A stretch of DNA of 64,000 bases from Agrobacterium tumefaciens str. B6 (GCF_001541315.1 NZ_LMVK01000049.1:62001-126000); one strand, 5' to 3'; numbered from the stretch's first letter, positions 17,035 through 26,851 are shown. Translations and numbers: made by a program. The notes: generated from the letters alone by a model not told the origin.

Positions 17035-19085
17035 GCCCGCATCTCCAAAATGAGGTTGAGGTAAGGATCAACGTTAGCGTTCATATCCGGAAGGATAACG
17101 GTTGTCGTATCCATCTGCTCGACAATGGCGGGACCAACGATACGGTTGCCGGGCTTCAGCTTTTCACGCGCATACACAGGGCACGAAACAAAATCCTTCG
17201 CTTCGTCCATATAGACCTGGCGCGAGCCAACAACGGCATTCCCGCAGTCCAGGCCAGCTTCGGGATGGGGTGCGAATTCAGCCTTGTTCACGACGCCGGC
17301 CGCTTCAAGGCGCAAGGTCACGATCTGGATCTGCTCGCCCTCCGCGATGAACCCGAAACGCTGCTGATGAGCTTGCTCGAACCCATTTACCAAAGTCTGC
17401 AGCGTGTCAGCACCCAACTCGCCCGCAGGGACTGAAACTTGAAGCTCATAGTTCTGACCGACGTAGCGCATGTCAGCAGTGCGATTGACAACGCGACGTT
17501 CGGTTTCGATACCTTCCTGTTCGAACCAAGAAGCAGCTTGCGCCTCGAGCGAGGCGAAACCAGTTATCATCGGCTCGACAGCGTTCTGATCGACCTTCAT
17601 CAATCGAGAGATCGCAAAGTCCGATCGCAGGTCCGTCAAAAGTAGGCCAAGCGCACACAGCGTGCCCGGCGTGAGCGGCACAATGATGCGGCTCATGTCG
17701 AGTTCCTTGGCAAGCCTAGCTGCATGAAGCGGACCCGCCCCGCCAAAGGCCATCATCGCGTAGTCGCGCGGATCGTGGCCTCGTTGAACACTGATCAGGC
17801 GAATGGCTTTGGCCATGCTGGCGGTAACGACCGAGATGATGCCTTGCGCGGTCTCCATCAAACCCAAACCGAGCTGATCGGCCAGCCTTTGTACGGCTTC
17901 GACTGCGAGATCGCGACGTACCTTCATGCGACCACCGAGGATCTCAACAGGGTTGAGTGTCTGCAGTACGATGTTCGCGTCCGTGACCGTGGCTTCCGTG
18001 TTCCCCCGGCCATAGCATACGGGCCCAGGGTCGGCGCCTGCGGAACGCGGTCCGACTTTAAGCAGCCCACCGCTATCCACAAAAGCGATGGATCCGCCGC
18101 CCGCGCCGACCGTATGAATGTCCAGCATGGGAGCTTTGATCGGATAGCCGTGCACATTTGCTTCTCCGGTGAGCTTACAGATGCCACCTTGAAGAAGTGC
18201 CACGTCGCTTGAGGTTCCGCCAACATCGAACGTGATGATGTTTTCAAAACCTGCCATGCGGCCAACTGCCTGCGCTGCCACGACGCCAGTGCTCGGCCCG
18301 GATAACACTGTACGAACTGGAAGTTGTGCGGCCACATCGAAACCGATGACACCACCGTTTGACTGCGTCAGTTGCGGAGCGACTGGCACTCCAAGATCGG
18401 TTAGGCGCTGTTTCAGCCTATCAATATAGCGCTGCATGACTGGGCCGAGATAGGCGTTAACGACGGTCGTCGACATGCGCTCAAACTCGCGAAACTCCGG
18501 CGCAACGTCATGCGAAGCACTCACAAAGACGTCCGGCATTTCATCCCTGAGAATCTCCACCACACGCTGCTCATGTGCGCTATTTAAGAATCCGTATATG
18601 AAGCAAATCGCAACGGCTTTGACCTCTTCCTCGCCAAGTTTGCGAACCGCTGCGCGCAGTTTCACCTCATCGAGCGCCAGGTCACTGGATCCGTCCGACT
18701 TCAAACGTTCAGGAACCTCCTGTCGGCGGTCTCGGCTGACGAGAGTTTCAGGCTTTTCGACATTCATGTCATAGAGGCTGGGGCGCTTCTGGCGGCCGAT
18801 TTCCAGAAGATCGCGGAATCCGTCGGTCGTGATCAGGCCCGTAGGGACGCCCTTCAGCTCGATCAGAGCGTTGGTAGCAACGGTTGTCCCGTGACCGAGG
18901 AATGCTACGTGCGCAGCAGTGCTGCCCACCGTTGCCAGCCCCTCGGAGACGCCATCGGATATACCCCGTGACGGATCGTCCGGGGTGGACGGCACCTTCC
19001 AGATATTTAGCTTACCGGTTTCATCGTCGAACAGGCACACGTCCGTAAACGTGCCACCGGAGTCGACGCCAATTCTTAATGCCAT
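17031..19085 (-). CDS. hyuA: Hydantoinase A/5-oxoprolinase-type ATPase subunit
   Basis: Hydantoinase/oxoprolinase subunit A, 684 residues, the ATP-using half of an ATP-dependent cyclic amidase. The N-terminal 'RIGVDSGGTFTDVCLFD' (residues 4-20) is the actin-like/ASKHA phosphate-binding motif, 'FDVGGTSSDVALLQGG' is the second, and 'GGAGPLHAARLAKEL' the third. The subunit is soluble. It precedes hyuB with an ATGA overlap and follows the DadA-like gene by 40 bases, so all three are probably co-transcribed from the divergent region near 20700. Alternative reactions in the family (acetone or acetophenone carboxylation) cannot be excluded from sequence alone. Confidence 0.91.
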   Translation of the reverse strand: MALRIGVDSGGTFTDVCLFDDETGKLNIWKVPSTPDDPSRGISDGVSEGLATVGSTAAHVAFLGHGTTVATNALIELKGVPTGLITTDGFRDLLEIGRQKRPSLYDMNVEKPETLVSRDRRQEVPERLKSDGSSDLALDEVKLRAAVRKLGEEEVKAVAICFIYGFLNSAHEQRVVEILRDEMPDVFVSASHDVAPEFREFERMSTTVVNAYLGPVMQRYIDRLKQRLTDLGVPVAPQLTQSNGGVIGFDVAAQLPVRTVLSGPSTGVVAAQAVGRMAGFENIITFDVGGTSSDVALLQGGICKLTGEANVHGYPIKAPMLDIHTVGAGGGSIAFVDSGGLLKVGPRSAGADPGPVCYGRGNTEATVTDANIVLQTLNPVEILGGRMKVRRDLAVEAVQRLADQLGLGLMETAQGIISVVTASMAKAIRLISVQRGHDPRDYAMMAFGGAGPLHAARLAKELDMSRIIVPLTPGTLCALGLLLTDLRSDFAISRLMKVDQNAVEPMITGFASLEAQAASWFEQEGIETERRVVNRTADMRYVGQNYELQVSVPAGELGADTLQTLVNGFEQAHQQRFGFIAEGEQIQIVTLRLEAAGVVNKAEFAPHPEAGLDCGNAVVGSRQVYMDEAKDFVSCPVYAREKLKPGNRIVGPAIVEQMDTTTVILPDMNANVDPYLNLILEMRA

Positions 19086-19125
19086 GTTTTCACCCTCTTA
19101 AGCCAAGGTTAGAAGTGCGAGCGGA

Positions 19126-20439
19126 TCAGGCTGCCTTGGTCTTTTTGAAACGATCGAATCTGAACGGAGCAGGATCAACGCTCGGCTGAGCGTTGGTGAC
19201 GAGATCCGCCATCAGCTTTCCGGATCCGGGCCCAATACCGAACCCATGTCCGGAGAAGCCGCTGGCGATGAAGAAACCGGGAATTCCGCCGGCTGGTCCG
19301 ATGACGGGTATTGCGTCCGGCGTAACATCGATCAGCCCGGCCCAGCTCTGAGTGATCCGGCTATCCGCAAATGCTGGAAATGCTTTCACCAGGTGGGCCA
19401 AGCCCTCCCGGTTGAACCTTTCGAAGGGTTTTGGATCCAGAATTCTGACCTGCTCAAAGGGAGATATCGCATCTGCCGCCCAGGAGCGGGGTGTTCGCCA
19501 CTCTTCTATAAAGCGGCTCCCAACGCGGAGCGTCAGCTCGTCCCAGCCCTTGATAAGGGTCGGCATAAAATCGGTGAAAAGACGGAAGCTGTCGGGCACA
19601 ATTGGGGCGACATTGGCATTGCGCATTGCGATATTGAAGCTACCGTCCTGGCGACGGCGAAACGAGAAATTGTCAGCTCCGACCGGCATGTCTGGCACAC
19701 CTTCTACCGACGTAGCTCTGGCGACCGTGGCTAGAATTTTGAGCTGAGGGAAATCGATTCCCATATTTCCGCTAAACAGCCGCGACCATGCACCCCCCGC
19801 CAGCACGACGGACGAACAAGCTATACGACCCCGTTCGGTGACAACGCCGCTGACAGCGCCTCCAGATCGCTCAATAGACCGGACCGCGCAGCCAGTGATG
19901 ATATGCGCGCCTGCGCGGATGGCGCCGCGTGCGATAGCCGGGGCAGCCTTAGAAGGTTCAGCGCGACCATCGGTCGAAGTGTGCAACGCGGCAGTAAAAC
20001 CGTCAGCCATACCTGGGAGGTGCTGACGCAACTCCTCCTTCTTTAACAAGCGAGAGTCGAGGCCATGTTTCCGGGCGTGCACGAGCCAAGCCTCATACTC
20101 GGCTTCCTGGCGAGTATTGCGGCACAAATAGGCAATGCCCGTCTGTCGAAAACCTGTTTCCTCCCCTATTCGAGCATTCAGCCCCTTCCACAAGTTGAGA
20201 CTTTCGACAGCGAGCGGAATTTCGCTGGCATCACGCCCCATTTGGCGCACCCAGCCCCAGTTTCGGCCAGACTGTTCTCCTGCGATTAGGCCCTTTTCGC
20301 AGAGCGCGACAGAAATACCGCGCTCTGCCAGCTCAAGAGCTGTCGAAACTCCAACGATGCCACCACCAATTACGACAACATCGACCTTTTCAGGCAAGAT
20401 TTGCGCCGACGGAACTGCGTCGGGAATAATACGAGACAT
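19126..20439 (-). CDS. FAD-dependent amino-acid oxidase/dehydrogenase (DadA-like)
   Basis: FAD-dependent oxidoreductase of the DAO/DadA family, 437 residues. The dinucleotide-binding motif GGGIVG with flanking beta strands lies at residues 24-32, and the FAD-contacting C-terminal 'GFSGHGFGIGPGSGKLMADL' is typical. Such enzymes oxidise the secondary or primary amine of D-amino acids, sarcosine-like or N-substituted amino acids to an imine, which would fit splitting an opine C-N bond. It is grouped with hyuA and hyuB on the same strand, and a RidA protein is encoded nearby. The ATG lies within the stop context of a 68-codon gene upstream (ATTAAAATG). Confidence 0.88.
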   Translation of the reverse strand: MSRIIPDAVPSAQILPEKVDVVVIGGGIVGVSTALELAERGISVALCEKGLIAGEQSGRNWGWVRQMGRDASEIPLAVESLNLWKGLNARIGEETGFRQTGIAYLCRNTRQEAEYEAWLVHARKHGLDSRLLKKEELRQHLPGMADGFTAALHTSTDGRAEPSKAAPAIARGAIRAGAHIITGCAVRSIERSGGAVSGVVTERGRIACSSVVLAGGAWSRLFSGNMGIDFPQLKILATVARATSVEGVPDMPVGADNFSFRRRQDGSFNIAMRNANVAPIVPDSFRLFTDFMPTLIKGWDELTLRVGSRFIEEWRTPRSWAADAISPFEQVRILDPKPFERFNREGLAHLVKAFPAFADSRITQSWAGLIDVTPDAIPVIGPAGGIPGFFIASGFSGHGFGIGPGSGKLMADLVTNAQPSVDPAPFRFDRFKKTKAA

Positions 20440-20440
20440 T

Positions 20441-20647
20441 TTAATACCGGCCTTTTTTTAGTTTGCGATCAACCTGGCGCTCCGCCGGCATCGCAGCCTT
20501 TTCAGGGTTATTGGAAGGTTTGCACTCGGTATCGACGAGATAGAGCAACACTACCGGCTGAATGGTCTCGCCAGGCTGCAGAGAAATGAGCCGTAAACCT
20601 TGCAATGCGTCAGATATGAGCATCATTCGGGCGTGAGTGGTTGCCAT
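20441..20647 (-). CDS. Small conserved-looking hypothetical protein
   Basis: A 68-codon gene with an ATG preceded by GGGGGAT and a stop that abuts the DadA-like start, so it would be the first gene of the oxidase/hydantoinase operon. The product has 'MMLISDALQGLRLISLQPGE' near the N-terminus and a basic C-terminal tail (residues 45-68), with no signal or membrane segment. I do not recognise the family. Its position, spacing and codon use favour a real gene over chance. It could be a small accessory protein of the amine oxidase. Confidence 0.55.
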   Translation of the reverse strand: MATTHARMMLISDALQGLRLISLQPGETIQPVVLLYLVDTECKPSNNPEKAAMPAERQVDRKLKKGRY

Positions 20648-20695
20648 TGTCGATCCCCCGGGGGACGGCCCTACCGGCCTCCACCCGTTTTATGG

Positions 20696-20817
20696 TGACG
20701 TTAGGCGGCGTTTTGAATTCTGACAAGTCAATATTTGAAAGATGTCGGGCTAAAAACGTCAATTGCGACCATCAAGGCCTATCCAAATGACATTTATGAC
20801 GCGCGCTATTGACGATC
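20696..20817 (+). promoter_or_regulatory. Divergent promoter region with TGACG-type sites
   Basis: Part of the 274-base gap between the oxidase operon (-) and the second importer (+). It contains TGACGTTA at 20696, AACGTCAA at 20755, TGACGCGC at 20797 and TTGACGATC at 20809. These match half-sites seen in the 12260-12446 region, suggesting common control by the DeoR-type regulator. No gene is seen here. Confidence 0.45.
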
Positions 20818-20921
20818 TTTGGCGATTTGTGTCTTACTTTGGAAAAATAGCGCAGAAGCGTTCAACAATAACGGGAACACACTTTTCCATCTGAAGAGTG
20901 AGATCTAGAACGGATCGCAAT

Positions 20922-22631
20922 ATGCCGAGTAGGGAAGTCCTGAAGATCGACAATCTCACCGTTGCTTTCAAAACGGGCGACGGGTTGCGCACAGCAGTGA
21001 ATTCAGTGTCTTTGTCACTGCATTCAGGGGAAATCTTGGGCCTTGTGGGAGAAAGTGGAAGCGGGAAGACGATCCTTTCACTCGCTGCAATGGGACTTCT
21101 TCCGCCCAACGCGGTTGTCGCGGGCGGAACCGTTAAATTCTTCGGTGAAGACCTTCTGACCGCGCGGCCTGACGTTTTGCGGAAATTGCGCGGAAAGCGC
21201 ATTGCCATGATCTTTCAGGATCCTATGGCATCGCTCGATCCCGTGTTTACCTGTGGCAGCCAGATTGTTGAATCAATTTTGCTGCACGAGCGGGTTCCCC
21301 GCCGCAACGCGCATCAGCGTGCTTTGGATCTGCTGACAAAAGTGGGAATCGTCGATCCGGAGAGATGCATGGGCTCCTACCCGCATGAACTCTCCGGAGG
21401 ACAGTGCCAACGCGTGATGATCGCAATGGCAGTCGCTTGCAAGCCGGATGTCATCATTGCCGACGAACCGACAACCGCACTTGACGTCACAGTGCAAAAA
21501 CAGGTGCTCAACTTGCTCCAAAACCTCAATCAGGAAATCGGAGCCGCTATCCTTCTCATCACCCACGATCTTGGTGTGATCTACGAAGTCGCGGACCGTG
21601 TGGCGGTCATTTATCGCGGCGATATGATGGAGGAGGCCAAAACAACAGACCTCTTTGCAGCCCCGAAAAGCGCTTACACCAAGGCTTTGATTGCTTCCAT
21701 GCCATCGGTGTCGACACCGAAAACCCGCCTTCCTGTTATCGGTAAGGACGAGAGCGGAGCGATTGCAAGTATCGTTGATACCCGACCGACTTCGGCGAAC
21801 GAAATAGCGCCCGAGCGCAGCAGACAGACGCTCCTCACAATCAGGAACCTTACCAAAACATTCTGGCTGCGAGAAAGCCCGCTTGCGCCTCCCAAGGAGT
21901 TCCGTGCCGTCGATGATGTCAGTCTGGATATACCTGCTCGCTCGACGGTCGGGCTCGTTGGGGAGTCCGGATGCGGGAAATCAACTCTTTCGCGTCTCGT
22001 CATGCGTTTGATGGAGCCCAACAGTGGCACGATCGAATTCGATGGCATCGACCTTACAAGTCTCGATCGCGAGCGCCTTCGTCATGCCAGACAGAATTTC
22101 GCATTGGTTTTCCAAAACCCTTATGGGTCGCTCAACCCCAGACAGACTGTTACCGACCTGATCGCCGCTCCCGTCGATATCCATGCCAAAGGGCGGGATC
22201 GAGAAGCAATCGTTGCGAAACTGCTTGATGCGGTCGGCTTACCGCGAGACGCGATGCGTCGGTATCCGCACGAGTTCTCCGGGGGCCAGCGTCAACGAAT
22301 CGTCATCGCACGGGCACTGGCTTTGAGACCGAAACTTCTAATCTGCGACGAAGCGGTTTCGGCACTCGACGTCTCCGTCCAGGCTCAAGTGCTCAATCTT
22401 TTGCAGGATCTGCAGGATGAGTTCGACCTTACTTACCTCTTCATCACACACGACATGTCCGTTGTCCGACACATAAGCGATACGATCGCGGTGATGCAGA
22501 AAGGGCGGATCGTCGAGACAGGTACAGCGGAAGAGGTCTTCGACCATCCTAAGGATGAATATACCCGCACATTGTTGAGAGCTGTCCCCAAGATCGGTAC
22601 CGCCCAGCCGTCCAAGCTTGAGGTGCACTGA
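20922..22631 (+). CDS. Peptide-type importer, fused double ATPase
   Basis: Two-domain ABC ATPase (DppD-DppF fusion), 569 residues from the chosen ATG; a GTG eight codons upstream is an alternative start. Domain one has GESGSGKT (near residue 40), a signature LSGGQCQR and [11 protein letters not shown]. Domain two has GESGCGKS (near residue 345), FSGGQRQR and [12 protein letters not shown] linker with several basic residues (about 270-300) joins them. The stop overlaps the next permease start by one base. Gene order here (ATPase, B, C, binding protein) differs from the first importer (B, C, ATPase, binding protein), which argues against a simple tandem duplication. Confidence 0.92.
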   Translation: MPSREVLKIDNLTVAFKTGDGLRTAVNSVSLSLHSGEILGLVGESGSGKTILSLAAMGLLPPNAVVAGGTVKFFGEDLLTARPDVLRKLRGKRIAMIFQDPMASLDPVFTCGSQIVESILLHERVPRRNAHQRALDLLTKVGIVDPERCMGSYPHELSGGQCQRVMIAMAVACKPDVIIADEPTTALDVTVQKQVLNLLQNLNQEIGAAILLITHDLGVIYEVADRVAVIYRGDMMEEAKTTDLFAAPKSAYTKALIASMPSVSTPKTRLPVIGKDESGAIASIVDTRPTSANEIAPERSRQTLLTIRNLTKTFWLRESPLAPPKEFRAVDDVSLDIPARSTVGLVGESGCGKSTLSRLVMRLMEPNSGTIEFDGIDLTSLDRERLRHARQNFALVFQNPYGSLNPRQTVTDLIAAPVDIHAKGRDREAIVAKLLDAVGLPRDAMRRYPHEFSGGQRQRIVIARALALRPKLLICDEAVSALDVSVQAQVLNLLQDLQDEFDLTYLFITHDMSVVRHISDTIAVMQKGRIVETGTAEEVFDHPKDEYTRTLLRAVPKIGTAQPSKLEVH

Positions 22632-23602
22632 TGGAGACCCTGTCGACGTTCGTGATCACACTGGGTTCAAGGCTCATTACCGCGCTGGTCCAGTTATGGG
22701 TTATCGCCACCCTCGTGTTCTCGATCATGTATATCATGCCCGGCGACCCCGTCTTGTTATTGCTGGGGCCCGAGAGCAACCCGTCGCCTGAGGCGGTCGC
22801 GGCAATGCGCCATCAGCTCGGTCTCGACCAACCTGTCATGTCACAGTACCTCAAATGGTTGGGGAACGCTGCTTCGGGCGACCTTGGCAACTCGGTCGAC
22901 GGCGTGTCTGTCGTTGAGTACATCACCGCGAGCATCCCTAAAACAATGGAGCTTGCGACCGCCGCGATTATCCTGGCGTCGATCATTGGTGTCCCGATCG
23001 GTATTGCCGCTGCCCTTCGTCGTGGACGTTTTCTCGATAGCCTTCTGACATCGCTCTCGACACTGGGCATTTCGCTGCCCGTTTATATTCTCGGTTCCCT
23101 TCTAATTTTGATGTTCAGCCTCAAGCTCGGATGGCTTCCGTCGAGTGGCTACACCGACATTTCTCGAAGCGTCTTCCTCCACTTTCAGAAGTTGACCTTG
23201 CCGGCCGTCACCCTCGGTCTCGGCCTCGCAGCATCCATAGCCCGGATGACACGTTCGTCGATGCTGGAAATCCTCGGCCGCGATTTTGTTCGGTCGCTGC
23301 GCGCCAGGGGGATGCGCGAACGTCGGGTCATCTGGGTCCATGTACTTCGTAACGCAGCGATTCCGATTGTTACGATTATCGGATTGCAACTCGGCAATCT
23401 GATGGGAGGAACCGTCCTTGTTGAGGCTCTTTACAATTGGCCAGGCCTGAGCACGCTTCTAGTCACCGCCGTTTCCAATCGGAATTATCCGCTTGTCCAG
23501 GGAAGTATCCTGACGATCGCGGCACTTTTCATCCTGATCAATCTGTGCGTCGACATCCTTTACAGCCTTCTCGATCCACGTATTCGCCGGAAACGCGCAT
23601 GA
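22631..23602 (+). CDS. Peptide-type importer permease (DppB-like)
   Basis: DppB/OppB-family membrane subunit, 323 residues, six predicted spans. 'VFSIMYIMPGDPVLLLLG' and 'MRHQLGLDQPVMSQYLKWL' are the family's N-terminal landmarks. The EAA loop lies around 'LGRDFVRSLRARGMRERRVIW'. The gene is coupled to its neighbours at both ends by overlapping start and stop codons. Membrane partner of the protein encoded next. Confidence 0.92.
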   Translation: METLSTFVITLGSRLITALVQLWVIATLVFSIMYIMPGDPVLLLLGPESNPSPEAVAAMRHQLGLDQPVMSQYLKWLGNAASGDLGNSVDGVSVVEYITASIPKTMELATAAIILASIIGVPIGIAAALRRGRFLDSLLTSLSTLGISLPVYILGSLLILMFSLKLGWLPSSGYTDISRSVFLHFQKLTLPAVTLGLGLAASIARMTRSSMLEILGRDFVRSLRARGMRERRVIWVHVLRNAAIPIVTIIGLQLGNLMGGTVLVEALYNWPGLSTLLVTAVSNRNYPLVQGSILTIAALFILINLCVDILYSLLDPRIRRKRA

Positions 23603-24426
23603 AGAACTTTGTCCTTTCTCGTCGCCCGCTCATAGCTGCCAGCCTGATTGTGGTGCTCGCAGTCCTCACTGTTGCGATTTTAGGTCCACTCATCGCGCCA
23701 AACGACCCTCTCGCAATCAACCAGAATGCCGTTCACCAACCAAGCTCTGCACAGCATTGGCTTGGAACCGACGAATTTGGCCGCGACATTCTCTCGCGCC
23801 TTCTCATAGGCATCCGCCCGACCATGCTGGTGGCGGTCATATCAACAATTATTGCGGCTGTAGGCGGTACCGCGTGCGGCATCATCGGAGCGTACAGCCG
23901 GCCGACCATCTCATTTTTTGTCATGCGAGCGGTCGACATCATGCTCAGCTTCCCAGCGATCCTGCTCGCTCTTCTCGCCGTTGGTTTCTGGCGAAGCGGC
24001 GTCGCTAGCCTCAGTGTCGTGATCGGTATCATCTTCATTCCGCAATTCGCACGTGTCGCCCAATCCGCTGCGTTGCAAGTCATCAGTCAGGAATTTGTCG
24101 AAGCCGAGCACGCCATGGGCGCTCGATATCTTCGGGTCGTGATGCGTGCCATCCTGCCAAATATCCTGTCGCCACTCGTTGTTCAGGCCACGCTGACCAT
24201 CGCAGCAGCGATCCTTCTTGAGTCCGGATTGAGCTTTCTCGGTCTGGGTATCGTGCCGCCGGAGCCCTCGTGGGGGCAAATGATTGGAACGGCACGCGGC
24301 TATCTTGGCCAAAATCCCATGTACGTCGTCTGGCCTTCGTTGTGTCTGGCACTCACCGTTCTCGCCATCAACGTCCTTGGAGATGCTCTTCGCGACCACC
24401 TCGATCCGAGACTCCGCGAAAACTGA
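23599..24426 (+). CDS. Peptide-type importer permease (DppC-like)
   Basis: DppC/OppC-family membrane subunit, 275 residues. The start is the ATG in ATGA overlapping the preceding stop; an in-frame extension of 54 codons upstream lies inside the dppB-like gene and is not coding. The N-terminal span (residues 12-32), 'HWLGTDEFGRDILSRLLIG' and the EAA loop near 'SQEFVEAEHAMGARYLRVVM' identify the family. It ends 26 bases before the binding-protein gene. Confidence 0.92.
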   Translation: MKNFVLSRRPLIAASLIVVLAVLTVAILGPLIAPNDPLAINQNAVHQPSSAQHWLGTDEFGRDILSRLLIGIRPTMLVAVISTIIAAVGGTACGIIGAYSRPTISFFVMRAVDIMLSFPAILLALLAVGFWRSGVASLSVVIGIIFIPQFARVAQSAALQVISQEFVEAEHAMGARYLRVVMRAILPNILSPLVVQATLTIAAAILLESGLSFLGLGIVPPEPSWGQMIGTARGYLGQNPMYVVWPSLCLALTVLAINVLGDALRDHLDPRLREN

Positions 24427-24452
24427 CAACTGCAGCAACGAAAGGGAACATC

Positions 24453-25982
24453 ATGAAGAGAATTCTCCAAATGGCCCTTGTCGCGGGCCTTACCGGCCTC
24501 ACTACGACAAGCGCGCTCGCAGGCGGCACTCTCTATTTTGGACTATCGGGAGAGCCCTCGACCCTGGATACAGTGGTTCAGCCAGGTACATCCGGCCGGA
24601 CCGTAAAACTTGCTATCCACCGCGGACTCGTCAACTACGGGATCGATGGCAAAATCTCGCCTGAATTGGCTGAAAGCTACGAAGTGAGCCCTGACGCAAA
24701 GGAATTCACGTTCCACCTGCGGCAGGCAAAGTTCCATGATGGCACGACCGTCACATCGGCCGACGTCAAAGCTTCTCTCGAGAGAATTCTCGACCCGAAG
24801 GGCAAGGCTTCCTTCCGTAACGAACTTTCCAGCATCTCAAAAATAGAAACGCCGGATGAGAAAACCGTCAAACTGACACTCTCAACCCCGTCCGTCGCTA
24901 TGATCGACTATCTCGCCCTTCCTGAATCCGTTATCGTGCCCGCCGCCTGGCTGGCAAAAAACGCCGATAACCCGAACGCTGCGCCAGTCGGGGCCGGTCC
25001 CTTCAAGTTTGCGGGCTGGACCCGCGGTCGCGAGATCACGGTCAAAAAATTTGACGACTATTACAAGAAGGGCAAGCCCGACTTGGACGAGGTCCATTAT
25101 GTCTTCTACAGTGACGAGAACACGCGCGTAAATGCGTTGAAATCCGGCGACGTGGATATCATTGACTACGTTCCAGCCAAGGACGCCGCTGATATCGCCA
25201 AAGGTCCTGAAACGCAGCTTTTACGTAATACTGGTCCCTTTATGGGCTTGCAGTTCAATACGAAGTTCGAGCCCTTCTCCAAGCCTGAGGTTCGCCAGGC
25301 AATCGCCTATGCGGTTGATCGCAGCGCTATCATCAACACCGCCTTCAACGGTCTCGGCAGCCCTATCTTCGGAATTGCGATCCCGAAAGGCTACATGGGC
25401 TATTCAGACGCCAAGGCGAACTATTTCTCGCATCACGTCGAAAAGGCAAAGGCACTGCTTGCCAAGGCAGGCTATCCGAACGGGTTCGAGGTGCGGCTGC
25501 TCGCTACCTCGCAATACAGCTTTCAACAAAACACCGCGATTGCCATTCAGTCAGAGCTCGCCAAAATCGGAATCAAGGTGAAGCTCGATCTCCCGGATTG
25601 GGCAAGCCGCATGGCGAAGGCCTCGACAGGTGACTACGATTTCACTGTCATGGGCAGCCTCGGCGAAATCACCGACGCCGACTGGCTCAGCAACTACTAT
25701 TATGGCGGCGACAAGCTGGTCCGCACTAACAATTCGCCGTACTTCAACGATCAGCAGATCAACGACCTTCTCGACAAGGGGCGAGCCACGGTTGACAAGG
25801 CTGAACGGGTGAAAATCTACGACGCATTTGTCGACCGCGCACTCGAACTGTCACCACTGGTCTACTTCATGTGGCGCGAACAGAACTATGCGGTGAAAAA
25901 GGGCGTGACCGGCTTCACTAACATGCCCGGCTTCCTGACTTTCCAGTCTGGGCTTAGTATCGAAAACACGAAAATTGAATAA
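24453..25982 (+). CDS. Peptide-type importer, substrate-binding protein
   Basis: Cluster C periplasmic binding protein (SBP_bac_5), 509 residues. The ATG follows AAAGGGA and starts a clean signal peptide (MKR, hydrophobic core, cleavage after ALA near residue 23). 'GEPSTLDTVVQPGTSGRTVK' and 'VRQAIAYAVDRSAI' are family landmarks. It is related to, but clearly different from, the binding protein encoded at 6862, so the two importers probably take different substrates. Last gene of the operon; a stem-loop follows. Confidence 0.91.
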   Translation: MKRILQMALVAGLTGLTTTSALAGGTLYFGLSGEPSTLDTVVQPGTSGRTVKLAIHRGLVNYGIDGKISPELAESYEVSPDAKEFTFHLRQAKFHDGTTVTSADVKASLERILDPKGKASFRNELSSISKIETPDEKTVKLTLSTPSVAMIDYLALPESVIVPAAWLAKNADNPNAAPVGAGPFKFAGWTRGREITVKKFDDYYKKGKPDLDEVHYVFYSDENTRVNALKSGDVDIIDYVPAKDAADIAKGPETQLLRNTGPFMGLQFNTKFEPFSKPEVRQAIAYAVDRSAIINTAFNGLGSPIFGIAIPKGYMGYSDAKANYFSHHVEKAKALLAKAGYPNGFEVRLLATSQYSFQQNTAIAIQSELAKIGIKVKLDLPDWASRMAKASTGDYDFTVMGSLGEITDADWLSNYYYGGDKLVRTNNSPYFNDQQINDLLDKGRATVDKAERVKIYDAFVDRALELSPLVYFMWREQNYAVKKGVTGFTNMPGFLTFQSGLSIENTKIE

Positions 25983-25989
25983 ATTCAAG

Positions 25990-26022
25990 GGCTGTCGAAT
26001 GCTGGATGCATTCGGCAGCCCC
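25990..26022 (+). terminator. Terminator after second importer operon
   Basis: Stem GGGCTG-T-CGAATGC pairs with GCATTCG-G-CAGCCC around a 5-base loop, with one G-T wobble. A short CTTT follows. It lies 8 bases after the binding-protein stop and faces the convergent SDR gene. Confidence 0.7.
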
Positions 26023-26074
26023 TTTGACAAAGGCTGCCGAACGAATGAAGATCCAACCGTCTACATGTCACAGA

Positions 26075-26851
26075 TCAACGGGTCGTGTAGCCGCCATCAA
26101 CGACAAGAATATCTCCTGTGACGTAGCTCGACGCTTCTGACGCTAGGAAAAGTATTGCTGTTGCGATTTCATCCGGGCGGCCAAATCGCTTCATAGGCGT
26201 CATCTCAAGCCAGATTGGTCCCCTGACAGGATGTACCATCCCGCCTCGCGACATATCGGTGTCGATGTAGCCGGGTGCGACAGCGTTGACCCTGATATTG
26301 TCGAGGGCCAACTCGCTAGCAAGGCTCTTGGTCATCATATGGACCGCTGCCTTGGAACTGTTATACGCGACCTGGTTCTGCGGAATATTCGATACAATAC
26401 CCGACATTGATCCGACATTCACAATCGCGCCTCGACCACCCTCGCGCATCACCGGGATGGCGGCCTGCGAGCACCAGAAAACAGTCTCAACGTTGGTTGC
26501 TATGACGTCTCGCCATTGTTGTTCGGTAAAGAGCGGAGTGTCGCCACCATTGGCGATACCCGCATTGTTGATGAGAATATCAAGTCGCCCCGCGTCGTCG
26601 GCGACCCTCTTCACGAGGGCGCACGCTGCCTCGCGCGTTTTCAAGTCCGCCGGATAGAAGGTCACATCATAGCCGGCTGTGAGTATGGCACCGGCGTCCT
26701 CATATTCTTCACGGCGAGCACTCAGGTAGAGCTTCGCACCTGCCTCCCCGAATGCATAGGCGGTCGCGAGACCGATCCCGCGCGTTCCGCCGGTGATCAA
26801 AGCAACTTTTCCATCGAGCCTGAACTTATTCAGCAAGCTTCCATACTTCAC
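26075..26851 (-). CDS. SDR-family oxidoreductase
   Basis: Classical short-chain dehydrogenase/reductase, 258 residues. The cofactor motif TGGTRGIG lies at residues 20-27, NNAG near 93, and the catalytic Ser, Tyr and Lys occur in 'NVGSMSG' and 'YNSSK'. The C-terminal 'FLASEASSYVTGDILVVDGG' is typical. It probably oxidises or reduces a sugar, polyol or sugar acid with NAD(P). It lies downstream of the LacI gene on the same strand, separated by 54 bases. Confidence 0.9.
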   Translation of the reverse strand: MKYGSLLNKFRLDGKVALITGGTRGIGLATAYAFGEAGAKLYLSARREEYEDAGAILTAGYDVTFYPADLKTREAACALVKRVADDAGRLDILINNAGIANGGDTPLFTEQQWRDVIATNVETVFWCSQAAIPVMREGGRGAIVNVGSMSGIVSNIPQNQVAYNSSKAAVHMMTKSLASELALDNIRVNAVAPGYIDTDMSRGGMVHPVRGPIWLEMTPMKRFGRPDEIATAILFLASEASSYVTGDILVVDGGYTTR

